From Alkalicaulis satelles (GTDB lineage: Bacteria; Pseudomonadota; Alphaproteobacteria; Caulobacterales; Maricaulaceae), in contig NZ_VWOJ01000005.1 in the NCBI RefSeq assembly GCF_008630495.1, positions 124,001-188,000 of the forward strand: a stretch of DNA of 64,000 bases, written 5' to 3'. Made by a program: the position numbers and the translations under genes. Positions 9,754 to 18,300 of this stretch are shown here, one piece after another. The notes below the pieces were generated by a model. That model did not search any database, was not told the DNA's origin, and was given only the letters and a program-made list of their open reading frames with translations. Numbering within the stretch: the stretch's first letter is position 1; each line of letters starts with the position of its first letter.

Positions 9754-10677
9754 TCATATCCCGCCCAGCAGGAAAGCCGCCGTCAGCAACAGCCCGGTGT
9801 GCACGCTCATCTTGAAGCGGGCGAGGCAGTCGTCCGGCTTGCCCGGATCAAAGCTCTGAGCGATGTGGAAGAGATGGGCGGCGTAAAGCGCAAAGCCCAG
9901 CGCAAACCCCAGCCCCGCCCCGCCGGCCAAACCCGCCGCCAGCGCCAGCGCCGCCGAGGCGATATAGCAGGTCAGAACAAAGGGCTTGACCGCGCTCCCC
10001 AGCCGCAGAGCCGAGGATTTCACCCCCGCCAGCGCGTCGTCTTCCTGATCCTGGCAGGCATAGATGGTGTCATAGCCCAGCGTCCAGATCACGGCGGCGG
10101 CGTAGAGGAAGAGGATGGCCGGGCTGAACACCGCATCCGCCGCCGCGCCCGCCACCAGCACCCCCCAGTTAAAGGTCAGCCCCAGCCAGGCCTGCGGCCA
10201 CCAGGTGATGCGCTTCATGAACGGATAGGCCGCCACCAGCGCCAGCGCCGCCAGCGCCGTCCAGATCGCTGGCCAGGGCAGCATGACCAGCACGATGAAC
10301 CCTACCAGCAATTGGCCGGCGAGGAAGTATTGCGCCTGGCGCAGGGTGATCGTGCCCGCCGCCAGCGGCCGGTCCGCCGTGCGCGCTACGCGCGCGTCCA
10401 GATCGCGGTCGATCATGTCATTCCAGGTGCAGCCCGCCCCGCGCATGGCCACCGCGCCGATGGCGAACAGCAGCGCCAGGCGCAGATCATCCCAGCCGAG
10501 CCCGGTCTCCAGCCGCGCTGCGGCCAGGCCCATCCAGCACGGAATCGCCAGCAGCCAGAAGCCCACAGGCCGGTCATAGCGCGCCAGGCGCAGATAGGGC
10601 CGCGCGAACTCCGGCGCGCGGTCCACCCAGCTCTTGGGCAGGGAATCAGGGACGGGGCGGTCTGGGCTGAGGGTCAT
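9754..10677 (-). CDS. ubiA: 4-hydroxybenzoate polyprenyltransferase UbiA
   Basis: A 307-residue integral membrane prenyltransferase of ubiquinone synthesis that attaches the polyprenyl tail to 4-hydroxybenzoate. Both Asp-rich Mg-diphosphate motifs are present: NDMIDRDLDARVARTADRPL (about 85-104) and DTIYACQDQEDD (about 205-216). About eight hydrophobic helices surround them. The ATG at 10677 (MTLSPDRP) is preferred over an upstream frame extension because family members start just before the RPYLRLARYDRPVGFWLL segment. It is divergent from rsmE with an 80-bp shared upstream region. Confidence 0.94.
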   Translation of the reverse strand: MTLSPDRPVPDSLPKSWVDRAPEFARPYLRLARYDRPVGFWLLAIPCWMGLAAARLETGLGWDDLRLALLFAIGAVAMRGAGCTWNDMIDRDLDARVARTADRPLAAGTITLRQAQYFLAGQLLVGFIVLVMLPWPAIWTALAALALVAAYPFMKRITWWPQAWLGLTFNWGVLVAGAAADAVFSPAILFLYAAAVIWTLGYDTIYACQDQEDDALAGVKSSALRLGSAVKPFVLTCYIASAALALAAGLAGGAGLGFALGFALYAAHLFHIAQSFDPGKPDDCLARFKMSVHTGLLLTAAFLLGGI

Positions 10678-10757
10678 GACTTGATGATATGGCGCCGCCC
10701 GGGGCCCGGCAAAGCTCGCCTTGCCGCAGGACGCCCGCGCGCGATACACCCGCGCTC

Positions 10758-11489
10758 ATGAGCACCGATCCCCGCCTCTTCGTCGACGCGCCCCTCAATC
10801 AAGGCGCCGCCCTGATCCTGGAGCGCGATCAGGCCCATTATCTGGTCTCGGTCATGCGCCGCCAGCCCGGCGACGGCGTGCGGGTCTTCAATGGCCGTGA
10901 CGGGGAATGGCGCGCCGTGCTTGAGACGTCGGGCAAGCGCGAGGCGCGTCTGGCGCTGACGGACCGCCTGCGCGACCAAACCGCCGGGCCGGACCTGACG
11001 CTGTATTTCGCGCCGGTCAAGAAAGCGCGCACCGACTTCATCGTGGAAAAAGCCACCGAGCTGGGCGCGCGCGCCATCATTCCTGTCATCACCCGCCGCA
11101 CAAACGCCGAGCGGGTGCGCACCGACCGGCTGGGCGCACTGGCGCGCGAAGCGGCCGAACAGACCGAGCGCCTGGACGTGCCGCAGATCGGCGAACCGCT
11201 GCGCCTGGACGCTCTGCTTGATGACTGGCCGCCAGGGCGCCGCCTCATCTTCTGTGACGAAACCGGCGGCGCTCCCATGCTGGAAGCGCTTCTGAGCGAG
11301 CGGGAGCGAGGGCAAAGCTGGTCTATCCTGATCGGGCCGGAGGGCGGGTTTGCGCCTGAGGAGCGTGACCGGTTCAAAGCGGCGCCGGGCGTGCTGGCGG
11401 TCAGCCTCGGCCCGCGCATCTTGCGCGCCGACACCGCCGCCGCTGCCGCGCTCGCCCTGTGGCAAGCCGTGATGGGCGACTGGGAATGA
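10758..11489 (+). CDS. rsmE: 16S rRNA (uracil-1498-N3)-methyltransferase RsmE
   Basis: A 243-residue SPOUT-class methyltransferase that methylates U1498 of 16S rRNA. The N-terminal PUA-like domain (about 1-70) includes HYLVSVMRRQPGDGVRVFNG. The knotted C-terminal domain carries KKARTDFIVEKATELG (about 90-105), LIGPEGGFAPEE (about 191-202) and the SAM-binding LGPRILRADTA. The ATG at 10758 gives the family-typical length; the frame is open further upstream but that part is not conserved-looking. Confidence 0.94.
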   Translation: MSTDPRLFVDAPLNQGAALILERDQAHYLVSVMRRQPGDGVRVFNGRDGEWRAVLETSGKREARLALTDRLRDQTAGPDLTLYFAPVKKARTDFIVEKATELGARAIIPVITRRTNAERVRTDRLGALAREAAEQTERLDVPQIGEPLRLDALLDDWPPGRRLIFCDETGGAPMLEALLSERERGQSWSILIGPEGGFAPEERDRFKAAPGVLAVSLGPRILRADTAAAAALALWQAVMGDWE

Positions 11490-11519
11490 GCCTGGCGAAA
11501 GGCGGTGCTGGCGCAGGCT

Positions 11520-11846
11520 TCAACCGAATATCTGGTTCCACAGAAAGATCACCAGAACGCCCTGAAAAAAGATCGGGACCGATACAGAGAGTGCGCCGAT
11601 GAGGGCGGCCAGGATCAGCAGGAGGCTGCGCGGGAGGCCCTGAGCGCGCGCGCCCAGGCGTTCAGCGGGCGTGGCGTAGGGCGAGCGGATGATTTCGTCG
11701 AGATCGCCAAAACCGCCGCGGGTCAGCAGTACGGCGATCCAGGTCAGGGCCAGAACGCCAAGTGCGATGCAGATCAGCATCCAGTTTCGATAGACGCCGG
11801 GCTCGCCGAAGACGGCCCAGTCAATCTCGATCCCCCAAAGCTCCAT
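11520..11846 (-). CDS. Small two-helix membrane protein, unknown function
   Basis: A 108-residue protein with two clear hydrophobic segments: about 22-42 (NWMLICIALGVLALTWIAVL) and about 74-102 (LLLILAALIGALSVSVPIFF). A polar linker of about 30 residues containing DLDEIIRSPYATPAERLGAR lies between them. It lies convergently 30 bp after rsmE and just downstream of the aminotransferase gene on the same strand, so it may be the last gene of that transcript. I do not recognise a family. Confidence 0.55.
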   Translation of the reverse strand: MELWGIEIDWAVFGEPGVYRNWMLICIALGVLALTWIAVLLTRGGFGDLDEIIRSPYATPAERLGARAQGLPRSLLLILAALIGALSVSVPIFFQGVLVIFLWNQIFG

Positions 11847-11873
11847 GACCGGCCCTTATGACAGGCGAGCGCG

Positions 11874-13184
11874 TCAGGCTTCCGCCCAGCGCGCCATCGC
11901 CTCGATCCCCTCGACAACACGCCGAGCATGGCGGTTCAGGAAGCCTGCGTCGAGGGTTTCACCCGCCGCCAGAGCGTCGAGGGCCGCTGCGCCATCGAAA
12001 TCCACAAACGCTAGCCGCAAGGACAGCTCATGAGCCGGGCGGCCAAAGGCAGAACCGGGCAGGGTGGCCGCGCCGGCCTCTTCCAGCAGGCGCTCGCACA
12101 GGGTCTCGCTATCGGTGATCCCGCGCGCCGCCAGCCGCTCGCGCAAGGGATCGAAATTGGGGAAGGCGTAAAACCCGCCCCGGATCGGATTGACCAGGGC
12201 GCCGGCTCTCGTGAGGCGCTGCGATACATGATCAGCCAGCGCGGCCAGTATGGCGCGCGAGCGTTCCAGATAGAGCTCGATCTCCGGCCCGCCCTCGAAG
12301 GCGGCGATGGCCGCATGCTGGATGGGGGCCGAGACCGAGGTGTAGGTCTCGCTCGCCGCGGCCGCCATGCCCCGGCGCAGCCATGCCAGCGCCTTGGGGA
12401 AGGCGAAAAAGCCCAGCCGCCAGCCGCCTGCGCCCGCCCATTTGGAAATCCCGTCCGAAATGATCGTGCCGCCGCGGTAGAAGCAGGCGGTGGAGCGGTG
12501 GCGGCCGTCAAACTGCACCCCGCCATAAATCTCGTCCGACAGGAGCAGCATGCGGTGCTCAAGCGCCGCCGCGGCGATCTCGCCCAGCGCCTCGGGCGTG
12601 TAGGCCGTGCCGGTGGGATTGCCGGGCGAGTTGAGGATCAACAGGCGCGGGCGTTCGGGGTCCTGCGCGCAGACATCGCGCAGCGCCCCCGCCGTCACGC
12701 CCAGCCCGGTTTCGGGATCGGTGGGCAGCCAGGTGATGGGCCGGCCCAGAATCTGGGCCTGGGGCGCGTAGCTGACCCAGCTCGGGGTCGGGATCACCAG
12801 ATCGCCGTAATAGACCATCTGCAACAGGAACATCAGCTCCTTGGTGCCCGGTCCGACCAGAATGTCCTCCGGGTCGAAATCGAGATCCTGGGTGCGCTTG
12901 AGATAGCCGCAGATCGCCTGGCGCAGGGCCGGCAGGCCCTGGACCGCCAGATAATCCTTCTCATGGACATGATCGCGCAGGCGGCGCTGCATCACATCGG
13001 GCACGGGGAAGGGGGACTGGCCCAGCCCCAGCCGGGCGATGGTGCGGCCCTCAGCCTGCAGCTGTGCGGAGCGCTCGTTAATGGCCAGGGTCGCCGACAA
13101 GCCAAGCCCGCGCACATTGAGGTTCAATTGCACGCTGGGCGAGACGCTCTGCAGAGCAGCGGCGGCGGATTTGGGATCGGTCAT
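11874..13184 (-). CDS. PLP-dependent class I/II aminotransferase
   Basis: A 436-residue fold-type I aminotransferase. Seen: the substrate/PLP region LNSPGNPTGTAY, the Asp/Tyr pair LLLSDEIYGGVQF, and the Schiff-base lysine in ISDGISKWAGAGGWRLGFF. A C-terminal Arg segment (HELSLRLAFVDFDG) probably binds the substrate carboxylate. Length and order fit aspartate/aromatic-type enzymes; the exact amino acid is not predictable. It starts 7 bp after a TetR-type regulator gene on the same strand, so the two probably form an operon. Confidence 0.85.
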   Translation of the reverse strand: MTDPKSAAAALQSVSPSVQLNLNVRGLGLSATLAINERSAQLQAEGRTIARLGLGQSPFPVPDVMQRRLRDHVHEKDYLAVQGLPALRQAICGYLKRTQDLDFDPEDILVGPGTKELMFLLQMVYYGDLVIPTPSWVSYAPQAQILGRPITWLPTDPETGLGVTAGALRDVCAQDPERPRLLILNSPGNPTGTAYTPEALGEIAAAALEHRMLLLSDEIYGGVQFDGRHRSTACFYRGGTIISDGISKWAGAGGWRLGFFAFPKALAWLRRGMAAAASETYTSVSAPIQHAAIAAFEGGPEIELYLERSRAILAALADHVSQRLTRAGALVNPIRGGFYAFPNFDPLRERLAARGITDSETLCERLLEEAGAATLPGSAFGRPAHELSLRLAFVDFDGAAALDALAAGETLDAGFLNRHARRVVEGIEAMARWAEA

Positions 13185-13191
13185 GGAAGGA

Positions 13192-13818
13192 TCAATCAGA
13201 TTGCTTCAGCCCGTGCGAGAACAGGGTGGCCAGATCGGCGAAGAAGGCGCTCATGTCCAGCGGACGCGCTTCGGCGCCCTTCAAAAGGCGCTGGTGCAAA
13301 ACCGCGATCAGCACGGGCGCATAGAGCGCGAGAGCGGCATGACGCACCCGGTCAGGCGTCTCGCCTGCCGGATCGACGCCCGGCGCCAGTCGCTGCTCCA
13401 GCGCCTGCAGGGACGGTTCGATAATGGTGTCGAGATAAGCCCGCGCCACCATCGGGTCATGGATCGATTCCACCAGGGCGAAGGCGTGGGCCTGCGCGAA
13501 CAGATCGGTATTGGCGCCTTCCAGCGCCAGCGCTCCATAGCCGCTTACCGCCGCCTCCACGCTGGCCTGCGGGGCGGCGGAGCGGGCGAGCCAGTCGCGT
13601 GCGCCCTCGGCGAAAAAGGCGATGATGGCGATCACTACCCCGCGCCGGTCGGTGAAGTAATGGCGCAAGGTGGGCTCTGATACGCCAGCCTGTATGGCGA
13701 ACTGGCGCAGGCTCACAGGAGCATTGCGCTCGGCGATGGCCGTGCGCGCCAGGATCATGAGCAGCTCGGTCTTGCGGTCGGTCACGCCGCGTTCTGCGCG
13801 GGCGGTGGACATCGCCAT
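13192..13818 (-). CDS. TetR/AcrR-family transcriptional regulator
   Basis: A 208-residue regulator. An N-terminal helix-turn-helix at about residues 20-65 contains VSLRQFAIQAGVSEPTLRHY, the TetR recognition-helix pattern. The all-helical C-terminal part is a ligand and dimerisation domain without recognisable specificity. It is the first gene of an apparent operon with the aminotransferase, 7 bp apart, so it probably controls that gene and itself. Confidence 0.85.
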   Translation of the reverse strand: MAMSTARAERGVTDRKTELLMILARTAIAERNAPVSLRQFAIQAGVSEPTLRHYFTDRRGVVIAIIAFFAEGARDWLARSAAPQASVEAAVSGYGALALEGANTDLFAQAHAFALVESIHDPMVARAYLDTIIEPSLQALEQRLAPGVDPAGETPDRVRHAALALYAPVLIAVLHQRLLKGAEARPLDMSAFFADLATLFSHGLKQSD

Positions 13819-14077
13819 ATCAGCCCCTTTGTCTCAGTCCCGGCCTGCAGACGGCGCTGATACGCCGGGGAATCAACGCCCGCCCAGCGGGCATCTTAAG
13901 CCCCGCATCCTTTCAGGTCACCTCAGGTGTGGCGTTTGCGGGGCATGGGCGGGGCCGGGCACTGAAAAATATGGCTCCCGCCCTTGTTTCCAGTAGTGTG
14001 TATTGCATATACGATACTCGAGTTTCAACGGCTCGTTTCATACGCCCGGATCCGGGCTTCACACTGGGAGGATCCCG

Positions 14078-14866
14078 ATGAGCAAGATCGCCAAATCCGT
14101 CTCCGCCCTCGCTCTGGGCGCAGCGATCATGGGGGCGGGCGCTGCGGCGCACGCCCAATACTATGTCTCCGGCTCGGCCGGCTTCAATTTCCAGACCGAC
14201 AGCAAGAATTCCGGCGCCTTTACAAGCGACTTCGTCACCGGGGACGGCGTCGCCGTACCTGCTGGCGTGACGCTGCCCACGGGTACGGATGTGGGCTGGA
14301 CGACTGAATTCGACACCGGTCTGTTTGTGGCCGGCGCGGCAGGCTTCCGTTTCAGCGAGGTTCTGCGCGTTGAGGCCGAGCTATCCTGGCTGAGCGCGGA
14401 CGTGGACACGCACCGCGATGTGCAGGCGGGCGGCAATGCGCTTGGCGCAGCGGATGCTGCGGTGCTGATCACCGGTTCTGCGCCTCTGGGCGTGAGTGTG
14501 GCTGATCTGGTCGCGGACGGACGTGGTGATTTGCGTTCGCTGGGCTACGCCATCAACGGCTATTACGATTTCGCAATCCCTGACACCGATTTCAGCCTGT
14601 ATGGCGGCATCGGACTTGGCGTGGCTGAAGTCAAGGTGCGTTACCGTCCCTCCGACGTCGACATCGTCGATGACACCAAGATGGTGGGTTTCTGGCAGGT
14701 GATGGCCGGCGCGTCGTTTGATGTGGCCCCCAACACCGCCCTGTTCGCGGGCTATCGCTACCGTCGTCACAATGACGCCAGCGTCCAGTCCTCCCTGATC
14801 CCGGCAGATCTGGATGTCCAGTCGCGCAGCCATATTCTCGAGGCCGGGGTGCGCTTCACCTTCTAG
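14078..14866 (+). CDS. Outer-membrane beta-barrel protein (OmpA/OmpX-like porin fold)
   Basis: A 262-residue secreted protein with a clear signal peptide (about 1-25, ending AAHAQ). Alternating aromatic/hydrophobic beta strands follow and it ends in VRFTF, the C-terminal Phe signature recognised by the BAM machinery. Strand blocks such as YYVSGSAGFNFQ, GLFVAGAAGFRF and YDFAIPDTDFSLYGGIGLG suit an eight-stranded barrel. The ATG at 14078 follows a good Shine-Dalgarno (gggaggatcccg). It is a single gene with its own strong terminator, as expected for an abundant envelope protein. Confidence 0.82.
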   Translation: MSKIAKSVSALALGAAIMGAGAAAHAQYYVSGSAGFNFQTDSKNSGAFTSDFVTGDGVAVPAGVTLPTGTDVGWTTEFDTGLFVAGAAGFRFSEVLRVEAELSWLSADVDTHRDVQAGGNALGAADAAVLITGSAPLGVSVADLVADGRGDLRSLGYAINGYYDFAIPDTDFSLYGGIGLGVAEVKVRYRPSDVDIVDDTKMVGFWQVMAGASFDVAPNTALFAGYRYRRHNDASVQSSLIPADLDVQSRSHILEAGVRFTF

Positions 14867-14905
14867 CCCCCTGTCCCTGGTGGACTCACCCACGGTCCGC
14901 GAGAG

Positions 14906-14940
14906 CGCCCTGCAGGCCCCTGTCTGCAGGGCGTTTCCTT
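14906..14940 (+). terminator. Intrinsic terminator of the barrel-protein gene
   Basis: A perfect 10-bp GC-rich stem (CGCCCTGCAG / CTGCAGGGCG) with an 8-nt loop is followed directly by TTTCCTT. It lies 40 bp after the stop codon. Confidence 0.85.
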
Positions 14941-15005
14941 GTGTGCAGGGGCGAAGCGGGCCTATCGTGCGCCGCAACACGGCCTTTCAAGCAGGAGACA
15001 CCCCC

Positions 15006-15980
15006 ATGCGCGCCCTTATCTGCAAGGATTTCGCCCCCTATCAGCAGCTCACCGTGGAGGAGGTGCCCGAACCGGCCCTCACCGACGGTTTCGTAATGCT
15101 GGACGTGAAGGCGGCGGGGGTGAACTTCCCCGACATCCTGCTGGTGGAGGGCAAATACCAGATGAAGCCTGAACTGCCCTTCGTGCCGGGCATGGAGGCG
15201 GCGGGCGTGGTGAGCGCCGTGGGCGGGGACGTGAGCGGCGTCAAGGCCGGCGACCGGGTGATTGCGGCCACCATGCTGGGCGCTTTCGCCGAGAAAGTGC
15301 CTGTCCACGCCAGCCAGGTCGTGCCCATGCCCGATGGCATGAGCTTTGAGGAGGGCGCGGCCCTGACCACCATCTATGGCACCAGCTGGCACGCCCTGAA
15401 GGACCGCGCGAAGCTGAAGGCGGGCGAAACCGTGCTGGTGCTGGGTGCTGCGGGCGGCGTGGGCATCGCCACGGTGCAGCTGGCCAAGGCGGCGGGCGCG
15501 ACGGTGATCGCGGCGGCGAGTTCTGACGAGAAGCTGGCCTTCTGCCGCGAGAACGGGGCGGACGAGACCATCAATTACGCCACCGAAGACCTCAAGGCGC
15601 GCGTCAAGGAGCTGACCGGCGGCAAGGGCGTGGACGTGGTCTATGATCCCGTCGGCGGCGATCTGGCCGAAGCCGCGCTGCGCGCGTCGGGCTGGGATGC
15701 GCGCTATCTGGTGATCGGTTTCGCAGCCGGCCCGATCCCGAAAATCCCGCTCAATCTCGCTTTGCTCAACTCGCGCAACATACTGGGTGTGTTCTGGGGC
15801 GCCTGGGCAGGCCGTTTTCCGCGTGAGAACGCAGGCAATATCAAGGAAATCTTCGACATGTTCGAAGCTGGCAAGATCCGGCCTCCGGTATCGGCGAGCT
15901 ATCGTCTGGACGACTATGCGCGCGCCTTCGAGGACCTGCTGGAGCGCCGGGTCCGCGGCAAGGTGGTGCTCACCCCGTAG
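15006..15980 (+). CDS. NADPH:quinone oxidoreductase, zinc-independent MDR family
   Basis: A 324-residue medium-chain dehydrogenase/reductase. The N-terminal GroES-like domain has VKAAGVNFPDILLVEGKYQ (about 36-54) and PFVPGMEAAGVV. The Rossmann domain has VLVLGAAGGVGIATVQLA (about 143-160), and GADETINYA lies downstream. The zinc-binding Cys/His ligands of alcohol dehydrogenases are missing, which fits the quinone oxidoreductase branch (two-electron reduction of quinones or enones by NADPH). The ATG at 15006 follows caggagac. It converges on a LysR gene 9 bp away. Confidence 0.87.
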   Translation: MRALICKDFAPYQQLTVEEVPEPALTDGFVMLDVKAAGVNFPDILLVEGKYQMKPELPFVPGMEAAGVVSAVGGDVSGVKAGDRVIAATMLGAFAEKVPVHASQVVPMPDGMSFEEGAALTTIYGTSWHALKDRAKLKAGETVLVLGAAGGVGIATVQLAKAAGATVIAAASSDEKLAFCRENGADETINYATEDLKARVKELTGGKGVDVVYDPVGGDLAEAALRASGWDARYLVIGFAAGPIPKIPLNLALLNSRNILGVFWGAWAGRFPRENAGNIKEIFDMFEAGKIRPPVSASYRLDDYARAFEDLLERRVRGKVVLTP

Positions 15981-15989
15981 GCGGCGCGA

Positions 15990-16976
15990 TCAGACCAGGC
16001 GCGGCCGGGGGCGTTCGCCGCGGATATGGACCGTCTCCACGTCGGAGAACTCCGAAGGCGGCACGTAATCGCGCCGGAACCAGGGATAGCGTGAGGAATC
16101 GAAGATCTCGCGCAGCCAGTCGATGGCCTTGCGCGAGCGGGTCACCTTGCGCTGTTCGGGGTGGTAGACCATCCACAATGTGATGGGCACCTGCAGCTCC
16201 AGATCCAGATGGATCAGCGAGGGCTCGACCTTGGCGGCGTAGGTGGGCAGGAGCGAGATCACCGCTCCTGCCTTGACCGCCTCGATCAACGCAATGGCGC
16301 TGTCCGTGGTCAGGGACGGATTCAACATCTGCTTGATGGCGGCCGCTTCGCGCGGCCAGTGTGTCTGTTGCTCGCGGTAGCTGACAATATCGGCTGTGCG
16401 GTGCATCAGAACATCCGCCAGTCCCTTGGGTGGTCCGTAAGTATCAAGATAATGGCGTGAAGCAAAGGGAACATAGTGCAATGTGGCCAGTTCTGTGGCT
16501 ACATGGCTCATGCGTTTTGATTCGGACATCTGGAGGGCGATATCGCACTGTTCCAGGGTGTTTTCACCATCAGTGCGCGTGCTGATCTCCAGCGAAATAT
16601 TGGGGTTGGCCTCCACAAAGCCGGTCAGATGGCGCGCAATCCAGTAGCCGGCCACGCCTTCCGGGGCGGACAGCCGCACCCGGTCAGAATCAGCCCGGTC
16701 CGCTTGGTGGGCGATGCGCTCGATATCGCCCGCCGTGCTCTGCATGATCTGGACCTGGGTCCAGATGCGCTCGCCAACATCGGTCAGCTCGATGCCTTCG
16801 GCCAGGCGCGTGACCAGGCGCGCGCCGATGCGCGTCTCCAGCTGGTCGAGGCGCCGGCTGACCGTGGGCTGGCCTATGCCCAGCTTGCGCGCCGCCCCGC
16901 TCATCGACCCGGCCGAAACCAGGGCGTGAAAGATGCGCAGATCGTCCCAGTCGAAAAGTGGGGCTTTTCCAGTCAT
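15990..16976 (-). CDS. LysR-family transcriptional regulator
   Basis: A 328-residue LysR regulator. The N-terminal winged HTH reads LRIFHALVSAGSMSGAARKL followed by QPTVSRRLDQLETRIGARL (about 12-52). A type 2 periplasmic-binding-like effector domain spans about 95-300. It is divergent from the 17,080-18,870 operon with about 100 bp between starts, the classic layout for a LysR regulator and its target, so it may control that operon. The coinducer is unknown. Confidence 0.88.
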   Translation of the reverse strand: MTGKAPLFDWDDLRIFHALVSAGSMSGAARKLGIGQPTVSRRLDQLETRIGARLVTRLAEGIELTDVGERIWTQVQIMQSTAGDIERIAHQADRADSDRVRLSAPEGVAGYWIARHLTGFVEANPNISLEISTRTDGENTLEQCDIALQMSESKRMSHVATELATLHYVPFASRHYLDTYGPPKGLADVLMHRTADIVSYREQQTHWPREAAAIKQMLNPSLTTDSAIALIEAVKAGAVISLLPTYAAKVEPSLIHLDLELQVPITLWMVYHPEQRKVTRSRKAIDWLREIFDSSRYPWFRRDYVPPSEFSDVETVHIRGERPRPRLV

Positions 16977-17079
16977 GCGTGCAACCTAAACGTTTTTCGC
17001 ATGGGGGTCATTCCAAGATCACAGAGGCGCAGGCGCATCAGAATTCGTAAACGAAGTCTTAACCTTGAGTGGGGGTGAG

Positions 17080-17667
17080 ATGCGAGACCACATTACGCTT
17101 TCCAGTGCCGAAGGGCCAGACGCCCTGCGGACAGAACGGCTGCGGGCCGTGCTGGGGGCGCGTGGCTTCTCAGCATCCGCTGATATTGACGATATTCGCG
17201 ACGCCCTTGAATTGGGCGCCAGCGCGTTGGGCGAGGCGCTGGTGGCGGCTGAAACGGTGGCGGCCTGCGAGGCGCGCACCGGACGCTGTTTCTTCATCCG
17301 CCGCGGTCCTGACGGACGCGCAGACGGCTTTATCGCCCTGCTATATCTCAATGATGAGGGTTATCAGGCGCTCATGTATGGCCGTTTTACGCCCGAGGCG
17401 CCTGAGCTGTCCCATCTCGCTGCGCGCGATGAGCGGGCGCTGGCGATTTATGTGTGGTGTCTGGCCGGGCGCGGCGTGGACGACAAGCGCGCCGTGGTGC
17501 GCGCCGTCACCGAAGCGCGCCGCGAGGCGTTTCCCGACATCGCCCTGTTCGCCCGTCCGGTGAGCCGGGAGGGGCGCATGATGACCGCGGCGCTGGATGC
17601 GCCCTCCGCCGGTGCGGCTTGGCTCGGATGGGTGCCGGCCTCGCCCCCCGAATTGCGGGGGAGCTGA
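17080..17667 (+). CDS. Conserved-looking protein of unknown function
   Basis: A 195-residue soluble protein. The ATG at 17080 follows gggggtgag; an in-frame TTG at 17065 is possible. An alpha/beta pattern (TGRCFFIRRGPDGRADGFIA, then LLYLNDEGYQALMYGRFTP) is faintly reminiscent of GNAT-type folds, but no acetyl-CoA loop is seen and I assign no function. It ends 2 bp before a GNAT gene and begins a three-gene operon with an isochorismatase-like protein. Confidence 0.6.
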   Translation: MRDHITLSSAEGPDALRTERLRAVLGARGFSASADIDDIRDALELGASALGEALVAAETVAACEARTGRCFFIRRGPDGRADGFIALLYLNDEGYQALMYGRFTPEAPELSHLAARDERALAIYVWCLAGRGVDDKRAVVRAVTEARREAFPDIALFARPVSREGRMMTAALDAPSAGAAWLGWVPASPPELRGS

Positions 17668-17669
17668 TC

Positions 17670-18299
17670 ATGGACGGCACGCCCCTGTCCCAGTTCGAAC
17701 CTCCGGTCACGGTCCGGGTGGCGCGCACCATGGATGATCTCCAGCGCGTGGCCGTGGTGCGCGCGCTGGTCTACATGTCCGAACAGGCTTGCCCCTATGA
17801 GGAGGAGTTTGACGGCAATGACTTCGCCGGCGCCACCCATTTGATCGCCGAGGCGGGCACGGAGCCGCTAGGCTGTCTGCGCCTGCGCTGGTTTGCTGAT
17901 TTCGCCAAGGTGGAGCGGGTGTGCGTACGGCCGGGCCACCGCTCGGGCCGGGTCGCGCGCACCCTGATGACCGACGCCATCGCGCTCATCCGCCGGAAAG
18001 GTTACCGGCGTTTTGTCGGGCATGTGCAGCAGCATCTGATCCCATACTGGAAAAGATATGGCTTCATCCACCGGGCCGAGCGCGGCGTGTTCGTGTTCTC
18101 CGACCGGGCCTATGCCGAGATGGAAGGGCGCTATGAGCGCCTGCCCAACGCTTTGAGCGTGGATTCCGACCCGCTGGTGCTGGATCGCCCCGAGGGCGAG
18201 TGGGACCGGCCCGGACCGCTGGACAAGTCGGTTCAGCGCGGCGTCTCGCCCGACCAGTTCAACCGCCGGCCCGCGCCGGCCCCGCAGAAGGCGGACTGA
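17670..18299 (+). CDS. GNAT-family N-acetyltransferase
   Basis: A 209-residue GNAT protein. The acetyl-CoA binding motif A is visible as VERVCVRPGHRSGRVARTLM (about 82-101), and motif B around RRFVGHVQQHLIPYWKRYGF (about 113-132). The N-terminal region VTVRVARTMDDLQRVAVVRA fits strand 1 and helix 1. The acceptor is unknown. The C-terminal 50 residues are polar and proline-rich, beyond the usual fold. It is spaced 2 bp from its upstream neighbour and 1 bp from the next gene, so the three are surely cotranscribed. Confidence 0.8.
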   Translation: MDGTPLSQFEPPVTVRVARTMDDLQRVAVVRALVYMSEQACPYEEEFDGNDFAGATHLIAEAGTEPLGCLRLRWFADFAKVERVCVRPGHRSGRVARTLMTDAIALIRRKGYRRFVGHVQQHLIPYWKRYGFIHRAERGVFVFSDRAYAEMEGRYERLPNALSVDSDPLVLDRPEGEWDRPGPLDKSVQRGVSPDQFNRRPAPAPQKAD

Positions 18300-18300
18300 T

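Noticed and set aside
12030-13424. A 464-codon plus-strand frame opposite the aminotransferase and TetR genes
   Set aside because: It lies opposite genes with plain PLP and HTH signatures; no independent motif.
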